Shown here piece after piece: positions 25,051-34,398 of a stretch of DNA of 64,000 nucleotides. Every line of letters begins with the position of its first letter. The stretch's first letter is position 1. The translations under genes and the position numbers were made by a program. This DNA is from an uncultured Phocaeicola sp. Its GTDB lineage: Bacteria; Bacteroidota; Bacteroidia; Bacteroidales; Bacteroidaceae. The stretch covers positions 1-64,000 of the forward strand of contig CALUIZ010000016.1 of NCBI GenBank assembly GCA_944320815.1. Reading direction: 5' to 3'. The notes beneath the pieces are model-generated. The model did no database searches. It was given only the letters and a program-made list of their open reading frames with translations, and was not told where the DNA came from.

Positions 25051-26727
25051 ATGCATAATATGAATGTTGAACCAAGGAAATGGTTATACAGAGTCATACC
25101 GTGGTTTGTAGGGGTACTGCTTGCAGGACTTGCGGGTAGGACTGTGCTGGTGACAGATGGAAGCATTCCATCCGACCTGCAAGGAGCGCAATGGATGTGG
25201 CTTTCTGCCGTGATGACTGTTGCATTACCCTTGTGGCTTGCCGGATATATTGTGAATCCACAGCGGACTGTCCGTATAGTGTCGAAAGCGGTGGAATGGG
25301 TGCTGATGGGATTCGGGGCAATGGAAGCACTGCATGGCCTTGGGCAGATTGCAGGTATATATCCGTCAAACCATTCGCTTTTTGTCCTTACGGGCACATT
25401 CTATAATCCCGGTCCATATTCAGGCTATCTGGCAGCGGTCCTTCCGGTAGCCCTGCACCGCATGCTAGTATTGAACGGGAAGAAAGACCGTCTTTCGGTC
25501 GTTCAGTATTATCTCTCGCTTTTTGTGCTGTTGCTGATATGCTGTGTCCTTCCGGCAGGTATGAGCCGTGCGGCATGGATTGCTTCCCTGGTTTCGTGCG
25601 GATATGTGATTTTCAGGGTTTACCGTGTGAAAGTAAAATCGTTTGTATCGAAATACAGATATGCCTTATTGGGCATGCTTATAGTCAGTGCGCTGCTTGC
25701 TTCCGGGGTGTATTTCATGAAACGTGATTCGGCTGACGGCCGTTTGCTGATAGGAAAGATAACTTCCCAAGCCATTGCCGGCAGTCCGTGGGGCGAAGAA
25801 AATGGAAGAACCTTTTCCGCCATTTACGGTGATGCCCAGGAAAGATACTTCACAGATTGTGAATATTCGGACTCGGAGGCATGGGTGGCCGGAACACCCG
25901 ACTTTGCCTTCAACGAGTATCTGCAGATTGCAGTTGAATATGGTATATGGGTATCTGTATTGTTTGTAACTGTATTGCTTTTGTTGTTGAAGATAGCCGG
26001 GAGCCGTAAGCATCTTGCGGGAATGGGCGGATGTCTTGTATCACTTATGGCATTTGCCTGCTTTTCCTATCCGCTCCATATCCCGGCTATTGTTTCTGTA
26101 TGGTTGTTGGCGGTAATAGTGCTTTGTGGTGAGGGTCTGGTGATGATGAAGCGCAAACTGAATGCCGTAGTGGTCCTGCTGCTGGTTGTTGTGGCCGGAT
26201 TAACAGTTTCGGTAAATATATATGGCCTGTACTCCATGCGCACCCAGACTGTGCGCGAATGGATGCCTGTCAGGGTTCTATATCATTCCGGGGCATTCAA
26301 AGCGGCTGCCGAAGAATATGGAAAGCTTTATGATAAAATGTCCTGGCATGAAGATTTCTGTTTTGAGTACGGAAGGGCATTATACAAATCCGGGAGTTAC
26401 GGCGAGGCAGAAGAGGTTCTGCTGAAGGCCATGACAGTGAGCGGTGATCCGATGATATTAAATATTTTGGGACGCAACGCACAGGAGAGCGGCGAGTATG
26501 AGAAAGCGGAGAAGTATCTGATACGTTCAACCCGCAGATTGCCGGAGCGTATCTATCCCCACTATCTGCTGGTAAAGCTTTATGCGGAGCCTGAGTATCA
26601 TGACAGGGAAAAGCTTGTCAGGGAGGCAGAATATGTACTTAATGCTGAACCTAAAGTGAATTCTACAGCTATAAGGGAAATGCGGCAGGAGGTGAAAAAT
26701 ATTTTAAAAGAAAAAAGCATGCAATAA
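25051..26727 (+). CDS. O-antigen-ligase-like (Wzy_C) membrane protein with C-terminal TPRs
   Basis: A 558-aa polytopic protein with about ten TM segments in residues 15-390. The loop PAGMSRAAWIAS near residue 170 is typical of the Wzy_C/O-antigen ligase domain. The last 150 residues are helical repeats of TPR type (EEYGKLYDKMSW, EYGRALYKSGSYGEAEEVL, GRNAQESGEYEKAEKYL). The known family transfers or polymerises glycans on lipid carriers. No glycan genes are near, and it stands among peptide-module genes, so its acceptor is an open question. It probably was adjacent to the signal peptidase gene before module e was inserted. Confidence 0.85.
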   Translation: MHNMNVEPRKWLYRVIPWFVGVLLAGLAGRTVLVTDGSIPSDLQGAQWMWLSAVMTVALPLWLAGYIVNPQRTVRIVSKAVEWVLMGFGAMEALHGLGQIAGIYPSNHSLFVLTGTFYNPGPYSGYLAAVLPVALHRMLVLNGKKDRLSVVQYYLSLFVLLLICCVLPAGMSRAAWIASLVSCGYVIFRVYRVKVKSFVSKYRYALLGMLIVSALLASGVYFMKRDSADGRLLIGKITSQAIAGSPWGEENGRTFSAIYGDAQERYFTDCEYSDSEAWVAGTPDFAFNEYLQIAVEYGIWVSVLFVTVLLLLLKIAGSRKHLAGMGGCLVSLMAFACFSYPLHIPAIVSVWLLAVIVLCGEGLVMMKRKLNAVVVLLLVVVAGLTVSVNIYGLYSMRTQTVREWMPVRVLYHSGAFKAAAEEYGKLYDKMSWHEDFCFEYGRALYKSGSYGEAEEVLLKAMTVSGDPMILNILGRNAQESGEYEKAEKYLIRSTRRLPERIYPHYLLVKLYAEPEYHDREKLVREAEYVLNAEPKVNSTAIREMRQEVKNILKEKSMQ

Positions 26728-26786
26728 AATAAATCAATGAATACTTCGTTAATGATTTATGATGTCTTTATATGATTAAGGAAGAA

Positions 26787-28697
26787 ATGAAAAAATTGAA
26801 ACGTCTTATACTTCAAGGTGTGGTGATTCTGCTTCTGATGTCAGGATGCGGGAACAGACCTGACAGACTGGAATATGCCCTGGAGTTTGCCGGAAAGAAC
26901 AGAGCGGAGTTGGAAAAGGTGCTGGAATATTATAAAGGAAACAGTCTGAAATACCGTGCGGCATGTTTCCTGATAGAGAATATGCCGCGATGGTATGCAT
27001 ACGACGGATGGCAACTGGATACCCTTCATGCTCTTCTGGACAGGCAACAGGCTGGCACATTGAGTGAGTCGGACAAGAAGTGGCGTGGGTTTGACTATCG
27101 TACGCTTGAAAAGGTTTATGATGCAAAGGTGATAACATCAGACTATCTTATCCGCAATATAGAGATGGCATTCAGGGAATGGCAGGAAAGGCCGTGGAAC
27201 CGCACGCTTCCATTTGAAGACTTCTGTGAACTTATACTTCCCTATCGTATAGGCAATGAGAGACTGTCGGAATGGCGCACGCTGTACAGGTCGTATTACG
27301 GCCGTTTACTGGATTCACTGTATACAGGCAGCGATGTGCTTGAGGCATGTAAGATCATTAATGATGAGCTGGTCAGACAGGACTGCAGTTATTGTGTGGA
27401 CTGGAATGTTCCACACCATGATGCAGACCATCTTTTTCATACAAGAATAGGTTATTGCAGGGAGAACAGTGACCTGATACAGTATGCCATGCGTTCGTGC
27501 GGCATACCCGTAGCCGCCGATTTTATGCCCTACTCTCCCGATTACCGCTATTCGCACGAATGGAATGTGGTACGCGACACCACCGGAAAATATATACAGT
27601 TCGGCTACGATGGAATTGACCCTTTACGCAACAATACCCAAAGTGACGGGCGGAAGAAAGGAAAGGTTTTCCGTTACTGTTTTGCCCTGCAGAAAGAAAG
27701 GGAGAAAATCTGTGATGCGGCGGGTTGGAATATCGGAGGTCTGGAAGGAAAGTATTGGAAAGATGTTACGTCCGAATATTTTGACAACAATGAAGCGGTG
27801 GTCAATCTGTCTGTCAATGGGGAAACACTGGTCGGACTGGCCGTATTCTCTACCGGAGGATGGAAGACTATAGGAGAAGGGATACGTAAAAGCGGCAATA
27901 GAGTCTGTTTTAAGAATATAGAGCCCTCTGTCATCTATATGTCTGTAAGTCTTGGTTCCAGCATACATCCCGCCGGGTATCCGTTCATGCTTTGCAGAGA
28001 CGGGCATGTGGAGGAATTTGTTCCAGACACAGTACACCTTGAGAATGTGGTGCTCAGCCGGAAAATGGCACTGATACCAAGGGTGGCAGCCTGGGGATAC
28101 TCTCAAATTGGGGCACGTATAGAAGGTGATGTAAATGGTGACTTTACAAATTCCAGACTGATAGCGGAAATAAGAGATACCATTGATTATACTTTCGGAA
28201 TATTTGAAAGCCGCTGCCATACACCTGTCAAATATGTAAGGTATGTTCCTCCTGTCGGACTGACACAGATTGCGGAATTGCGAATTTATGAGGACTCAAA
28301 AATGGAAAGGGAAATAAAGCTCAGCCCGGTCACGGATTTGCCTTATATTGAAAATGTGGTAGACGGTAATATATTGTCGCATTTATATTGTAAAACCGAT
28401 ACCATCTCTTCTCCGCTGGTATTTGAGCTTAACAGCCCGGCACGGATAGACAGAGTGTATTACATACCGAGAACCGATGATAATTATGTATGGAAGGGGG
28501 ATGCATATGAGCTGTTATACAATGATGGTGTGAACGGATGGAAATCTTTGGGAACAAGGACTGCCTCCGGCAGAAACATTACATTCTCTGCACCGAAGAA
28601 TGCTTTGCTATGGTTACGCAACAAGACCAAAGGAAAGGAAGAGCAGGTATTTATCTACAGGAATAACAGACAATGGTTTAATTCTGACTTCATTTAA
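26787..28697 (+). CDS. Transglutaminase-like lipoprotein
   Basis: A 636-aa lipoprotein (MKKLKRLILQGVVILLLMSGC; start at 26787, with an alternative at 26772). Residues about 195-270 are a transglutaminase-core-like domain: GYCRENSDLIQYAMRSCGIP with the Cys near residue 224, SHEWNVV with the His near residue 257, and an Asp shortly after in GYDGIDP. The C-terminal half is beta-rich and ends in a discoidin-like segment. Such domains act as Cys proteases or crosslinking enzymes. It follows the O-antigen-ligase-like gene by about 60 nt and closes the island. Confidence 0.78.
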   Translation: MKKLKRLILQGVVILLLMSGCGNRPDRLEYALEFAGKNRAELEKVLEYYKGNSLKYRAACFLIENMPRWYAYDGWQLDTLHALLDRQQAGTLSESDKKWRGFDYRTLEKVYDAKVITSDYLIRNIEMAFREWQERPWNRTLPFEDFCELILPYRIGNERLSEWRTLYRSYYGRLLDSLYTGSDVLEACKIINDELVRQDCSYCVDWNVPHHDADHLFHTRIGYCRENSDLIQYAMRSCGIPVAADFMPYSPDYRYSHEWNVVRDTTGKYIQFGYDGIDPLRNNTQSDGRKKGKVFRYCFALQKEREKICDAAGWNIGGLEGKYWKDVTSEYFDNNEAVVNLSVNGETLVGLAVFSTGGWKTIGEGIRKSGNRVCFKNIEPSVIYMSVSLGSSIHPAGYPFMLCRDGHVEEFVPDTVHLENVVLSRKMALIPRVAAWGYSQIGARIEGDVNGDFTNSRLIAEIRDTIDYTFGIFESRCHTPVKYVRYVPPVGLTQIAELRIYEDSKMEREIKLSPVTDLPYIENVVDGNILSHLYCKTDTISSPLVFELNSPARIDRVYYIPRTDDNYVWKGDAYELLYNDGVNGWKSLGTRTASGRNITFSAPKNALLWLRNKTKGKEEQVFIYRNNRQWFNSDFI

Positions 28698-28757
28698 ATG
28701 ATTTGGGTTTGCTATATGGAAAAAACTTATTTACTTTAAACAATAAATTTACAGGAC

Positions 28758-29828
28758 ATGAGAACACGCTACAGATATGTGCTGCTGCTTGCTGCCGGAA
28801 TGTTGGCCAGTTGCAGCGAGAAAAAAGATGATACTTCCGGAAAGGAAGGAGTGGAAACGGTTTTGCCCTCACAGGTGAACGAGGTCACGGTCATGACACT
28901 GAAGAGGACCGCGTTCAGCCACGAACTAGTGAGCAACGGCAAGGTGACAGCCTCACAGTATGCCGACCTTTCGTTCCGGATGACATCGGAGCCTGTGGCG
29001 CACATATATGTGAAGAACGGCGATCATGTAAAGAAAGGACAGAAGATAGCCGAACTCGACCTGTTCACCCTGAAGAACAGTCTGGAGAAGGCGGAGATAG
29101 CACTGCGCCAGTCGGAACTGGAAATGAAGGATGTGCTGATTGGTCAGGGATATTCACCGGACCATATGCAGGAAATCCCCAAAGATATAGTCAGCCTTGC
29201 AGAGGTGAAAAGCGGTTACGGACAGAGCCGTGCCGCATGCGAGCTGGCAAAGTACGAACTTGAACAGGCGGTGATAACCGCACCGTTCGACGGGGTTGTG
29301 GCCAATCTTGAATCGCGCAGCTTCAACCGTCCTGACGGTTCGAAACCTTTCTGCCGCGTGATAGGAAGCGGCGGGATGGAGATTGCCTTCAAGGTGCTGG
29401 AAAGTGAGCTGCCGCTTGTAAACAGGGGTGACCGGGTAGATGTAACTCCGTTTGCAGGAACAGCCGGATCGTGCAGCGGTACAGTATCGGAGATAAATCC
29501 GCTTGTGGATGAAAACGGACTGGTAAGTGTAAGGGCCAGGGTAAACGGCGGTGCGAGACTGTTCGCCGGTATGAACGTGCGTGTAAGTGTGAAACGCTCG
29601 GTTCCCGACCAGCTTGTAGTGCCCAAGACTGCCGTGGTGCTGCGTTCCGGCAAGCAGGTGATATTTACCCTGAAGGACGGCAAAGCGATGTGGAACTATG
29701 TGACTACCGGACTGGAGAACATGACGGAATATACTGTAACCGGTGACGGCATGGAAGAAGGGGCGCAGATTATCGTGACCGGAAACGTGAACCTTGCACA
29801 TGAGACTCCGGTTAAAGTGATGCCTTAA
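28758..29828 (+). CDS. RND efflux periplasmic adaptor (HlyD/MFP family)
   Basis: A 356-aa lipoprotein adaptor (signal peptide ending GMLASC) that joins an RND pump to an outer-membrane channel. The biotinyl-lipoyl half-motifs are PVAHIYVKNGDHVKKGQKIAE near residue 75 and ITAPFDGVVANLESR near residue 175, bracketing an alpha-helical hairpin. Beta-barrel and membrane-proximal domains follow (VPKTAVVLRSGKQVIF). It heads a tight four-gene operon (14 nt to the pump gene). The preceding spacer of 60 nt contains no clear TAnnTTTG box, so readthrough from the island is possible. Confidence 0.93.
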   Translation: MRTRYRYVLLLAAGMLASCSEKKDDTSGKEGVETVLPSQVNEVTVMTLKRTAFSHELVSNGKVTASQYADLSFRMTSEPVAHIYVKNGDHVKKGQKIAELDLFTLKNSLEKAEIALRQSELEMKDVLIGQGYSPDHMQEIPKDIVSLAEVKSGYGQSRAACELAKYELEQAVITAPFDGVVANLESRSFNRPDGSKPFCRVIGSGGMEIAFKVLESELPLVNRGDRVDVTPFAGTAGSCSGTVSEINPLVDENGLVSVRARVNGGARLFAGMNVRVSVKRSVPDQLVVPKTAVVLRSGKQVIFTLKDGKAMWNYVTTGLENMTEYTVTGDGMEEGAQIIVTGNVNLAHETPVKVMP

Positions 29829-29842
29829 AACATTTCCGTACT

Positions 29843-32800
29843 ATGATAAGATTTCTGATTAAAAGACCTATAGCGGTACTCATGGCTTTCACTGCCTGCT
29901 TCATCGTGGGACTTGTGACCTATTTCTCGCTACCCGTATCGCTGCTTCCCGATATAGACATCCCGCAGATAACCGTGCAGGTGAGCGGCGAGAACTCTTC
30001 CGCACGTGAGCTGGAGAACACGATGGTGGCTCCCGTGCGAAGGCAGCTCATGCAGGTGTCAGGACTCAGTGAGATGAGGAGCGAGACACGCGACGGTTCG
30101 GGCATCATCCGCCTGTCGTTCGACTTCGGCACGAACACCGACCTCGCCTTCATAGAGGTGAACGAGAAGATTGATGCCGCAATGAACAGCCTGCCAAGGG
30201 ATGCGGTGCGTCCGAAGGCCATCAAAGCAAGTGCCACCGACATCCCCGTGTTCTACCTGAACATGACGCTGAAGGATGCGGTCCCGTATCAGGAGACCGA
30301 CGGAGATGCCTTCCTCGAGATGTGTACCTTAGCTGAGAATGTGGTGAAACGCCGTATCGAGCAGCTGCCCCAAGTTGCAATGGCCGATATGACCGGTGTA
30401 CCGCAGAAGATGCTGCGCATCGTGCCGGATATGGGAAAGATGAAGAGCCTTGGCATGGGCATAGCCGACCTGGAATCCATACTCTCAGCCAACAATGTGG
30501 AGCCTGGAAGCATGCTTGTGCGCGACGGGTACTATGAATACAACATACGCATCGCCTCAATACTGCGCACCCCGGAGGATGTGGAGAACATATACTTCAA
30601 CCGCAACGGACTGGTGATGCGTCTCGGCGACATCTGCGGTGTGCAGACCGTTACCCGTAACGAGATGGGACGCTCACTTGCCGGAGGAAAACGTGCCGTG
30701 ACTCTTGCCATCATCAAACAGGGAGAGGAGAACATGGACAAGCTGCGCAAGGAACTGAAGGAGACTACAGACTATTTCACAAGAATATATCCTGACATTG
30801 AGTTCAGCATTTCGCGCAACCAGACCGAGCTGCTTGACTACACCATATCCAACCTCCAGCAGAACTTCACACTTGGATTCCTGCTCATATTCATAGTGGC
30901 GGTGTTCTTCATAGGTGACGTGCGCTCGCCGCTGGTCATCGGTATAACCATGATAACATCTGTTGTCATAACCTTCTTCTTTTTCTATATATGCAAGATT
31001 TCGCTCAATGTCATATCGCTTTCCGGAATGATTCTTGCGGTAGGTATGATGATAGACAATGCCATCATAGTGACGGAAAACGTATCGCAGTACCGTGAGA
31101 GGGGCTATTCGCTGAAACGTGCGGCAGTGACGGGAACTTCGGAGATGATCACTCCGATGCTGAGCTCGTCACTCACCACAATTGCGGTATTTGTGCCTCT
31201 GGTCTTCATGAGCGGTATTGCAGGAGCGATTTTCATGGACGAGGCATTCTCAATCACTTCGGGACTAATGGTGTCCTATTTCACAGGTATCATGCTGCTG
31301 CCCGTGCTGTATGTGTTATTCTACCGTATGGGCATAAGGAAGCACAACTGGTTTACCGCCAACTTCAAGCATCTCCTGAAGGACGAATGGCTGACACGTT
31401 TTTATGATGCCGGTATTGAGTGGGTTTTTGCGCACAAGGTTACTACCATGGTTCTTTCCGTAGTATCACTTCCGCTGTGTGTGCTGATGTTCATGGTGAT
31501 TGAAAAAGAACGTATGCCGAAAATTGACCAGAACGAGACGGTGGTGGACATAGAATGGAACGAGAACATCCACGTGGATGAGAACAACCGCAGGGTGAAT
31601 GCCATACTGGCCATGACCGATTCGCTGGTGGAGGAACATACGGCATACGTGGGTATGCAGGACTATCTGCTCGGTACCGAGAATGAACTTTCCGCAGCCG
31701 AGGCTGAACTTTATTTCCGTACAGCGGAACCGTCGGGCATATCGGTGCTTACAGAACTTCTTGGCAGCATGATACGTAAGGAATATCCGGCTGCTACGGT
31801 AACTTTCTCGCCACCTATGACCATATTCGAGAAGCTCTTCGTAACTGAAGAGCCAGACCTTGTGGCACAGCTCCGCGCTTCTGACCGTACTTCCACTCCA
31901 GACGCCAGTGACGTCAGGGCAATAGAAGCGGCCATTGCCGGAGAAACCGGATATATGCCTGACGGTACTCCTTTCCGCAGCCAGCTAAACCTGGAGATTG
32001 ACCGCAACCGTCTGCTTCTGTATAATGTGGACTACAATGAGGTGGTGAGAGTACTACGTACCGCACTGAGAGACAACCAGGTTTCCACCTTGCGCTCATA
32101 CCAGCAGTATCTGCCTATCGGTATAGCCGGAAGGGAAATGAGCGTGAACCGTATTCTTGCAGAAACGCTTGTCGAAACTAAGGCTGATGCTGTCACAATG
32201 GAAAGGAACTATATCCCTTTGCGTGAGCTTGTACGTATAATTCCCGACGAGGACCTGAAGGAGATTACCGCCGGACGCAACGGAGAGTATATCCCTGTAA
32301 ATTTCCATGATGTTGAGAATGTACCACAGGTAATGGACGGCATACGCAGGGCTGTTGACAGTGACAGCCGCTGGGATGTGTCGTTCAGCGGAAGTTTCTT
32401 CTCGAACAAAAAAATGATGGGAGAACTGACCGTCATCCTGCTTATATCTGTGCTGCTAATGTACTTTATACTCTGCGCACAGTTTGAAAGCTTCCTCCAG
32501 CCGCTTATCGTACTGGCTGAGATTCCTATGGATATAGCCTTCGGACTGGTGCTGCTTTGGGCTACGGGACATACCATGAACCTTATGTCGGCTATCGGTA
32601 TAATAGTTTCCTGCGGTATCGTGGTGAACGACTCCATCCTGAAACTTGACTCCGTCAACGAGCTGCGCAAGGAGGGCATGCCGCTTCTGGATGCCATCCA
32701 TACGGCCGGTCACAGAAGGCTCAGGGCCATCATCATGACCACACTGACTACGGTGTTCGCAATGGTTCCGCTGCTTTTCACTTCCGACCTTGGCTCGGAA

Positions 32801-32923
32801 ATGCAACGCCCGCTTTCGGTCGCCATGATAGGCACCATGATGGTGGGACTCGTAATCAGCCTTTTTGTAATTCCTCTTATTTACTGGTTTATATATAGAA
32901 AACATGAGACTTATAAGAAATAG
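29843..32923 (+). CDS. RND efflux pump permease (AcrB-type), first of two
   Basis: A 1026-aa proton-driven exporter with 12 TM segments and two large periplasmic loops; it starts MIRFLIKRPIAVLMAF as usual. The TM4 proton-relay motif reads GMMIDNAIIVTENV (Asp405, Asn406) where AcrB has two Asp, and the TM10 position of AcrB Lys940 appears to be Asn929 (GIVVNDSIL). It therefore has a reduced relay compared with AcrB. The gene overlaps the TolC-type gene by 20 nt. Substrates cannot be told from sequence. Confidence 0.93.
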   Translation: MIRFLIKRPIAVLMAFTACFIVGLVTYFSLPVSLLPDIDIPQITVQVSGENSSARELENTMVAPVRRQLMQVSGLSEMRSETRDGSGIIRLSFDFGTNTDLAFIEVNEKIDAAMNSLPRDAVRPKAIKASATDIPVFYLNMTLKDAVPYQETDGDAFLEMCTLAENVVKRRIEQLPQVAMADMTGVPQKMLRIVPDMGKMKSLGMGIADLESILSANNVEPGSMLVRDGYYEYNIRIASILRTPEDVENIYFNRNGLVMRLGDICGVQTVTRNEMGRSLAGGKRAVTLAIIKQGEENMDKLRKELKETTDYFTRIYPDIEFSISRNQTELLDYTISNLQQNFTLGFLLIFIVAVFFIGDVRSPLVIGITMITSVVITFFFFYICKISLNVISLSGMILAVGMMIDNAIIVTENVSQYRERGYSLKRAAVTGTSEMITPMLSSSLTTIAVFVPLVFMSGIAGAIFMDEAFSITSGLMVSYFTGIMLLPVLYVLFYRMGIRKHNWFTANFKHLLKDEWLTRFYDAGIEWVFAHKVTTMVLSVVSLPLCVLMFMVIEKERMPKIDQNETVVDIEWNENIHVDENNRRVNAILAMTDSLVEEHTAYVGMQDYLLGTENELSAAEAELYFRTAEPSGISVLTELLGSMIRKEYPAATVTFSPPMTIFEKLFVTEEPDLVAQLRASDRTSTPDASDVRAIEAAIAGETGYMPDGTPFRSQLNLEIDRNRLLLYNVDYNEVVRVLRTALRDNQVSTLRSYQQYLPIGIAGREMSVNRILAETLVETKADAVTMERNYIPLRELVRIIPDEDLKEITAGRNGEYIPVNFHDVENVPQVMDGIRRAVDSDSRWDVSFSGSFFSNKKMMGELTVILLISVLLMYFILCAQFESFLQPLIVLAEIPMDIAFGLVLLWATGHTMNLMSAIGIIVSCGIVVNDSILKLDSVNELRKEGMPLLDAIHTAGHRRLRAIIMTTLTTVFAMVPLLFTSDLGSEMQRPLSVAMIGTMMVGLVISLFVIPLIYWFIYRKHETYKK

Positions 32924-34391
32924 CATACTTCTCCTGCTCATCCTTTGCGATGCGGGAGTGCAGGCCCAGAGTGTTCTCAGACTGGACCTGAAGGAAACCA
33001 TAACCATGGCCAACGACAGCTCGCTGTCGGCTTTCCGTTATCAGAACATGTATCTTTCGGGATACTGGGAGTATCGCAGCTACAAGGCGGCGCGACTGCC
33101 GAGCCTTACGCTGAACATGACTCCGGCACAGTATTACAGGAACATCACGCGCCGCTATGATTCGCAGCAGGATATCGACGTGTACCGTGAGCAGCAGATG
33201 CTGAGTGCTTCTGCCGGACTCAGTCTTGCACAGAACTTCGACCTTCTTGGAGGTACGTTCTATGTGGATACCCAACTGGACTATATGCGCAATTTCGGTG
33301 AGACCTATTCCACGCAGTTCTCTACCATTCCATTCCGTATAGGATACCAGCAGAACCTGCTGGGGTTCAATGCCTTCAGATGGGACAAGAGGATAGAGCC
33401 GCTGAAGTTCGAGAAGGTGAAGAAGCAGTATCTGTATAATGCCGAAAGCGTATCGGAAGAGGCGGTGAACTATTTCTTCGCGCTTGCCATGGCCCAGGCC
33501 GACTATAAGCTTGCACTGGACAATGTGGCCACCACCGATACCCTGTATGCCATAGGCGAACAGAGACAGAAGATTGCTTCCATCTCTCAGGCCGACCTGC
33601 TTACTCTGAAACTGGACAGGGTGAACGCGCGCAACACGCTGAAGAATGCGGAGATTGCCCGCAAGCGTGCCATGTCGGCACTTGCCACTTTCCTCAATAT
33701 GGACAGAAATTCGTATATTGAAATAGAATTGCCTGCCCGTCCGCGTTATATCGATATCCCTGCCGACCGTGCCATGGTGCTTGCCCGTGAGAACAATCCT
33801 GCATATCTGGAGCAGAGGCAGAACGTATTGGAGGCGGAACGTGAGGTGGACCGCACGAAGAAAGAGTCGCGCTTCAATGCCAGCTTCAATGCGAGTGTGG
33901 GTTTCAATCAGGTGGCCGACAATATCAGTGCAGCCTACCGTAACCTTCTGCAGCAAGACCTTGTGTCGTTTACCGTTTCGATACCGCTTGTGGACTGGGG
34001 TGTGCGCAAGGGCAAATACAATATGGCCAGAAACAATCTTAATGTGGTGAAGATTGCCGCCCGTCAGGAGGAAGTCAGCCTGGAGGAAGATGTAATGATG
34101 ACGGTGAGCGATTTCAGCGTGCAGCAGGACATGATAGCCAGTGCGGAAGAGGCTCTCGACCTTGCCGAACTGGCATACGACCAGACACGCAGGAGGTTCA
34201 TCATAGGCAAGGCCGACATCAACAGTCTTACGCTTGCACTGAACCGCCAGCAGGAGGCCCAGAAGAACTATATACAGGCCATGCAGAACTACTGGCTGAA
34301 CTACTACAAGATACGCAAACTCACACTGTATGACTTCGAGTCGGGAATGTCACTCTCCGACCGCTTTGATTTTGACAACCTGTTGAGATGA
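32904..34391 (+). CDS. TolC-family outer-membrane efflux protein
   Basis: A 495-aa product with Sec signal MRLIRNSILLLLILCDAGVQA and two OEP repeats of long helices, for example QRQKIASISQADLLTLKLDRVNARN (around residue 215, quoted only to name the coiled-coil region) and LAYDQTRRRFIIGKADINSL near residue 440. It supplies the outer-membrane channel of the tripartite pump. Its start lies inside the end of the first RND gene, and the second RND gene follows after 7 nt. Confidence 0.92.
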   Translation: MRLIRNSILLLLILCDAGVQAQSVLRLDLKETITMANDSSLSAFRYQNMYLSGYWEYRSYKAARLPSLTLNMTPAQYYRNITRRYDSQQDIDVYREQQMLSASAGLSLAQNFDLLGGTFYVDTQLDYMRNFGETYSTQFSTIPFRIGYQQNLLGFNAFRWDKRIEPLKFEKVKKQYLYNAESVSEEAVNYFFALAMAQADYKLALDNVATTDTLYAIGEQRQKIASISQADLLTLKLDRVNARNTLKNAEIARKRAMSALATFLNMDRNSYIEIELPARPRYIDIPADRAMVLARENNPAYLEQRQNVLEAEREVDRTKKESRFNASFNASVGFNQVADNISAAYRNLLQQDLVSFTVSIPLVDWGVRKGKYNMARNNLNVVKIAARQEEVSLEEDVMMTVSDFSVQQDMIASAEEALDLAELAYDQTRRRFIIGKADINSLTLALNRQQEAQKNYIQAMQNYWLNYYKIRKLTLYDFESGMSLSDRFDFDNLLR

Positions 34392-34398
34392 CATCGGG

